From positions 12,060,282 to 12,124,281 of the forward strand of contig NC_065535.1 of NCBI RefSeq assembly GCF_932294415.1: a DNA stretch of 64,000 bases, given 5' to 3'. Every line of letters begins with the position of its first letter. Within the stretch, counting starts at the first letter, position 1. This DNA is from Quercus robur. Its lineage: Eukaryota; Streptophyta; Magnoliopsida; Fagales; Fagaceae. This document shows, in pieces, positions 59,415 through 64,000 of the stretch. The notes under the pieces were generated by a model. The model had not been told where the DNA came from and searched no databases. It saw nothing but the letters and a program-made list of their open reading frames with translations. The position numbers and the translations under genes were made by a program.

Positions 59415-60393
59415 TAGGGATGGCAATTGTTACACGACCCGATAAATAGTAGGGTCAGGTCTAGATTTTTAAAATAAAACCCGAAACAGGTCTAGGTTTT
59501 TGCAACACCATCCCGAACTCAGACTCAGACTCGCCCCGCTTAGTTTAGCTAACATTACAAAAATACCTAACTATATATATACCCTTATACCTAACCATAA
59601 CTCACTTTCATTCTAATTCTCACTCTCTTCAACAACCACCCCTCACGCCTCACCCTTACTCAGTACCCACTCTCACTCTCAAGTCTCAAGCCCTCCCTCA
59701 AGCGATCAAGCACCATGCAACTCACCCAAACCACCACAGCCACAACCAAGATCCAAGAAAAAAAATTCTTCACCGACGGATCATCCCAAATCCTCGTTGA
59801 CAGGTCGAAACTCTCATCAATCATAAAAATCTCCACAACCACCGTGAACCATCCCTTACTTGTTACAAACCCACAACCGGTTGGGTTTGGGTTTTTTTGT
59901 GTTTTTGTGAGCCAAATTTGGGTTTTTTTTTTTTTTTTTTTTTGGTGGTTTTTTAGATTTGCTAATTTTCCTTCTGAGTTTGCAAATTTTTTGGGATTTG
60001 TTGGATTTTTGGTATGGATTGGTTTGTTAGATCGTGGCATTTGTTTGGATTTTTGGGATTTGTTGGGTTCGGTTTATTCATTTTTTTTTTTTGCTTTTAA
60101 TTTCAAAGATTGGAATTCAAAACACATTTTCTGGTTTGGAATATTTGGTAGTCTTAATTTCAATGGATGGTGATTTTTTTTTTAGACATGGCTGGACGGG
60201 TTGGGCCACGGATTGAGGCCAAATCTGGCATGGCTGGACTAGACCCGTAGGCCTCGCAAGGGCCTGACAGGGCAGGTTTGGGGGTTAAAAAACCTCTTTA
60301 ATAAACGGGCAGGTTCAGGTAACCAGGGCAAGCATGTATGTCAGGTTCGGACATAAAGAAACCCAGCCCGAACCGGACTTGTTGCCATTCCTA
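59415..60393. mobile_element. hAT element, 979 bp, perfect 8 bp TSD, with gene-like interior
   Basis: The ends are TAGGGATGGCAA at 59415 and TTGCCATTCCTA at 60393. They lie between exact GGCATCAT copies at 59407-59414 and 60394-60401. Subterminal parts are rich in GGTCAGGT/CCCGAA and GGGC/CCGAACC motifs. No transposase is present. About 59650-59930 is base-composition-balanced and open in two frames, followed by long T/G-rich sequence. It may be captured host DNA. Confidence 0.92.
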
Positions 60394-60401
60394 GGCATCA
60401 T

Positions 60402-60839
60402 AAAATTATATAGTACAGACCACTAAAGAAACACGACTAGCTGACTACTGAATCTGATACCTGAAACTCATCTTATGCGAAATTACCACATTGGCTTATG
60501 ATTGGTTCAAGAACTGAATTAATAAGCGAATTGAAAACTAGAGATTTCAACCCATACACACTCCCCACAACAAACCAAAGACCAAAAAAACTAGAGCAGA
60601 AGCCCAGATCATCATCATAAACTCATAATGGGAAACTAATAAAAGTGCCGTAACTAGCAAATGGAAAAATCAAAATGTACAACAGATTGCAACCACGCAA
60701 GAAAAAACTGCAGCAGTTGCAGGTTTACAGATAATATAAAAACTAAAAGCTAGTGTACATTCGGGAGACATTTGTTTTACTTGCCAACAGATAAGCAATG
60801 CAGGCAAATGGGAGCAACCTTATTCCATTGTAGGCGGGA
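60402..60839. other. TRM6 3' flank
   Basis: Mostly the likely 3' UTR and downstream DNA of TRM6. Nothing else recognised. Confidence 0.5.
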
Positions 60840-63157
60840 TTAGCTGCTGCTACATATTTTAATCCCACTAAGAATATACCCACCAAATGCACTCATTTGC
60901 ATGCATGGATGGGTCCGTGAAGGCAGCACCTGCACAAAATTATTAAAAATCAAGAGGAAAGGTCAAGTATATCATTTGAAGGACAACGCCCTATCTATCC
61001 CCTTGCATAGATATATTTCAGACATCAATCAATGGGATTAAAAATAGAAGGAAGATGTCAGTGTTTCAAATTCAGCACTATAATGGGAACAGTTATTAGC
61101 ATTGCCTATAAACCCCCCACCCCCCACCACCCCCCCCCCCCCCCCCAAAAAAAAAAAGATGGATCTTTACTTTAAAGCACTGTAGAATTCTAAAGAATGA
61201 CTCCTTAACTGGCTTCAACACAATTTAAAATTCAAGAAATTTGCTGTACCAGTATGTTAGTTGACAAGTGCACTAAGAACATCAGTAATAGGAGACAATC
61301 AACAATTTCACAAGCAGCAGCATCCCAATCAAAGGAAGGGAACCATCAACAAGAGAAGTTACAGCATTTATCATACTTCTGCATCGTTGGCCATTTAGGT
61401 CATGGCCTCATCCTAAGCCCTACCCAGACAGGTCTGCTTTTGCTCTAGAGGTTGTCTTAGCCTCTTAGATATGGATAATAAAAAAGTCTACTCTGGTGAG
61501 TTCGTTTCTCACAAAGAGTGCATTCAAGTGATATGTATGACTCTCTCTCTCTCTCAAGCATATGCACACCACACAAAATTTATGTATTGAGCAAGGAATA
61601 TTAGAATATTAAAATGGATGTTGACACAGAAAATTCCACACATTCTTTTTTTTCAATAACATTTTAACAATGAATATTTAACTGCGAAACATCTAATACT
61701 GTTGGCAAAAAATATAAGATTACAAATGTAGAAGAACTTCCACACCATAGAGTGCATAAAAAGCAAGCAAAAAACCAAACCTGGTATTCACGCAACCAAG
61801 GTTCTGAAATTTGCAAGCCAATTGCCATCTTCTTAAGCTGCAGATTATGCATGCAAGTTGCAAGAGGCTGCATTCAACAGAAAAAATAGTTTGAGTTTTT
61901 GTTCTATCAATAAGTGAATGCTTATCTACTTATCCAAAAAAAAAAAAAAAAAAGGAAGAAGAAGTGAATGCCTATCCATGAATCAAACTGCTTTTTCATG
62001 ATAATTAACATGAAAATTTTATTAAGAGGAGGAGAAACCTTATTTACACAGGTTGTATTAAAAAGGTTCGCCTAAGAATCTACAAATCGAATTCCATCTA
62101 AAAATTATGAAAAACATTCATATAGAGGGAACAGTAGCAACAATCCATTAACCTGAATCATTACCATTACCAAACCAATTCAAGAGTTGCAGACTTGTCT
62201 TAAAACAAACTACGACCATATCGACATGATCACATATAATAGTTGCAAATCAACTGTTGGGAACTGAGCTGAAACTTTCATATTTTTAAAAAATAAAAAA
62301 AATAAAAAATCCCTTAGATTGCTATACCACAATTATCAATCTAGCATTAGATCACCTACTTTTGAATTTTTGAACTACTCCAAACACAAAGCTTAAAAGA
62401 AATTGGACCGAAACCAAGTGGAAGATTCGATAATGGAGCAAAAAGTGTTCCAAACTCACCCTTTCAGAAAAAGTGACAAAAAAGACACATTAAAAAGTCA
62501 AAATTTTCTTAATACCAAGAATTTGAAAGAAATGACCTGAAGATACTGGTGATAAATTGCAAAAGGAGCTGAATTTGCTAGGAGTGGCAAAAGATCTTTA
62601 AGCAGACTCCAAAGATCCAGCTCTGGTGCGGCAATTATTAGGCTGCATAAAATATTTAAAAGAATTGTCAACTAATGCTTCTTCTGATTAGTATAACAAA
62701 CATTCACTGACTGTAGCTCCCAGGAAAATGAGTTCTCAAAAAACCATCAACTAAAATTTTCTCCTGATATGTTAACCAAAAACACAATAATTACCTAGAA
62801 AAACCATTTTCCTTCCACAAGTCAATGGCTTGTTTTGAAGCCTTATTTCCAGCCTTTGTGGACTTGCCCGTTTTGTTTACAGGAGAAACAGTGGTCTCAG
62901 AGATAAGATCTGATTTCTCATTTTCAGTAGGAGTAATATCTTCCGTGCCAACTGATGAAGATATTTGATTCTGCACAAATCAATCTTATGACAAAATTAG
63001 GGGACCTAAAATGAAATATATGCCAAAAATAAGGCAAAGTCAATACTCACTTACATTTGACAGACATTCCATGTTAATGTCGTCTCCCTGCTGGTGAATT
63101 TGTTCAGAAGTTCCATTTTGGGATAAAGAGAGGTCAGTGAGAGGAGACCGCACAATC
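60840..63157 (-). CDS. TRM6: tRNA (adenine-58-N1) methyltransferase non-catalytic subunit TRM6, last five exons
   Basis: Visible exons are 63157-63055, 62970-62795, 62642-62537, 61867-61781 and 60929-60840, with consistent phases. The 5' part lies beyond the right edge. TRM6 (Gcd10 family) binds tRNA and pairs with catalytic TRM61 to make m1A58, needed for initiator tRNA stability in the nucleus. The C-terminal domain is recognised from SLIIAAPELDLWSLLKDLLP, NSAPFAIYHQYLQPLATCMH, LQISEPWLREYQ, VLPSRTHPCMQMSAFGGYIL and the short end SGIKICSSS. Two exons upstream encode a poorly conserved Ser/Thr/Lys-rich linker between the two halves of the protein, as in other TRM6 proteins. No breaks seen. 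Confidence 0.9.
61131..61146. repeat. C16 homopolymer in the last TRM6 intron
   Basis: C-run preceded by CACCCCCCACCACC and followed by an A-run. Confidence 0.85.
61927..61961 (+). mobile_element. Short A-run insertion with direct repeat, TRM6 intron
   Basis: TACTTATCC, an A-run and GGAAGAAG lie between AAGTGAATGCTTATC (61912-61926) and AAGTGAATGCCTATC (61962-61976). It resembles the poly(A)-only insertions but has extra bases after the A-run, so origin is less sure. Confidence 0.45.
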
Positions 63158-64000
63158 CTGAACCAAAATTAATTTAATAATAAGCAAAAAAAAAATACCC
63201 CACAACAAGAGAAAAAGGAACCATCAAAAGGACATGGCAGAAAATAACAAGGCAATAAAGCCCACAAAATTCAGGATATACAAGGACTAAGAAAAACTTG
63301 TGGCAAATCCTACATTTATTTAATGTCCCATCACTACCCAAGAAAGGCACCGGCCACCTCAATAATTCTAGGAAGCTTCTATCATAAGGAATCAACCATA
63401 ACATCTAGCCAGCAACTTGGACCAGTTGATCCCTGGGCCAACTAAATCATCAGGCAAGATGACTACATTTTTAATATTTCTTGTGAAAACCTAAATCCAA
63501 TCCATGTTTATGCACAAAATATTGTTCAACTACCAACGGTTGCTAGTTAACAAAATGGGAGCAGGGGAATAGCATCACACCTTAAAAAACTTAACAGACA
63601 ACAGACCTAGCAAGCAAAATGAGAGTGGGAGCAGACCAAGGTTACTAACACCTTCATAAACCTAATAGACAGGAGAGTCCAGAAGTCCCAAGCCACACAA
63701 GTACAGGAAAAAGAAGGAATTGAAGTCACCCTCTTTCCCTTTCTTGCTCTCCTGCTGGCCACCTTTAACCATCATGGGGAATAATATGAACTAGCCCATA
63801 ATATCCACCCAATACATATTCGATCGAAGCCCAAGTTTTGAGCTCAGATTGGAAAGATTTGGTTGGAAGTCAGAGTGTGCTGGGAAGGCCAAATAATCCT
63901 TATTCAAATCTCAACATAATGCTAACTTGTTTGCGCAAAGTGGGGTCATTAAAAAAAACCTTCAAGTAACTGCAATTCTGAAAAAATGGGAGAACTCAAA
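63158..64000. other. TRM6 intron running off the right edge
   Basis: No exon with TRM6 likeness was found here. Ordinary AT-rich intron sequence with no recognised repeat. Confidence 0.55.

Overview
This 64 kb window is nuclear DNA of a flowering plant. It has intron-rich genes with GT-AG splice sites, AT-rich intergenic DNA and plant-type transposons (hAT, Harbinger/Tourist-like, MULE-like, Tat-lineage Ty3/gypsy, L1- and RTE-type LINEs, tRNA-derived SINEs). The proteins read like those of a woody eudicot. Fagales is a guess from repeat style only.

Host genes. Six genes can be supported, five on the minus strand. They are the first coding exon of DPH5 (97-246); a complete five-exon plastid-type DnaJ Cys-rich protein with four CxxCxGxG motifs (2305-5020); a complete six-exon HVA22-like i/j protein on the plus strand (38447-40469); a complete five-exon mitochondrial-type ribosomal protein L24 with a KOW motif (43787-49054); a 14-exon E2FC-like cell-cycle transcription factor (51940-57657); and the last five exons of TRM6, a tRNA m1A58 methyltransferase subunit (60840-63157). 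All splice junctions given were checked for phase, and the four complete genes give whole open frames. The genes are unrelated housekeeping or regulatory loci with no sign of joint function.

Repeat block. 5.5-31.8 kb is almost all mobile DNA. A 5'-truncated L1-type LINE (minus, about 5516-9644) is followed by a solo LTR (10309-11110). Then comes a nest: a Harbinger-like DNA element (TIRs at 13249 and 31760) holds a roughly 17 kb minus-strand LTR element (13752-31007). That element keeps an ORF antisense to its LTRs and a 14-unit, ~75 bp tandem array, but no gag-pol. It was invaded by a hAT element (15889-16974, perfect 8 bp TSD) and by a young, almost intact Tat-lineage gypsy element (18278-28144, TSD TAGAC) with its own antisense ORF. 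The LTR pairs differ by about 5% (outer) and 0.5% (inner), by eye, which fits the nesting order.

Gene-flanking DNA and introns. The last L24 intron (3.6 kb) is a transposon sink holding a long-TIR foldback element and an RTE LINE remnant. An E2FC intron holds a SINE with a 16 bp TSD. A second hAT element (59415-60393, perfect 8 bp TSD) lies between E2FC and TRM6. Scattered through the window are seven very short insertions consisting of little more than a poly(A) tail, each flanked by a direct repeat, most ending in TTTCTC before the A-run. One has its empty site preserved in a duplicated copy 19 kb away.
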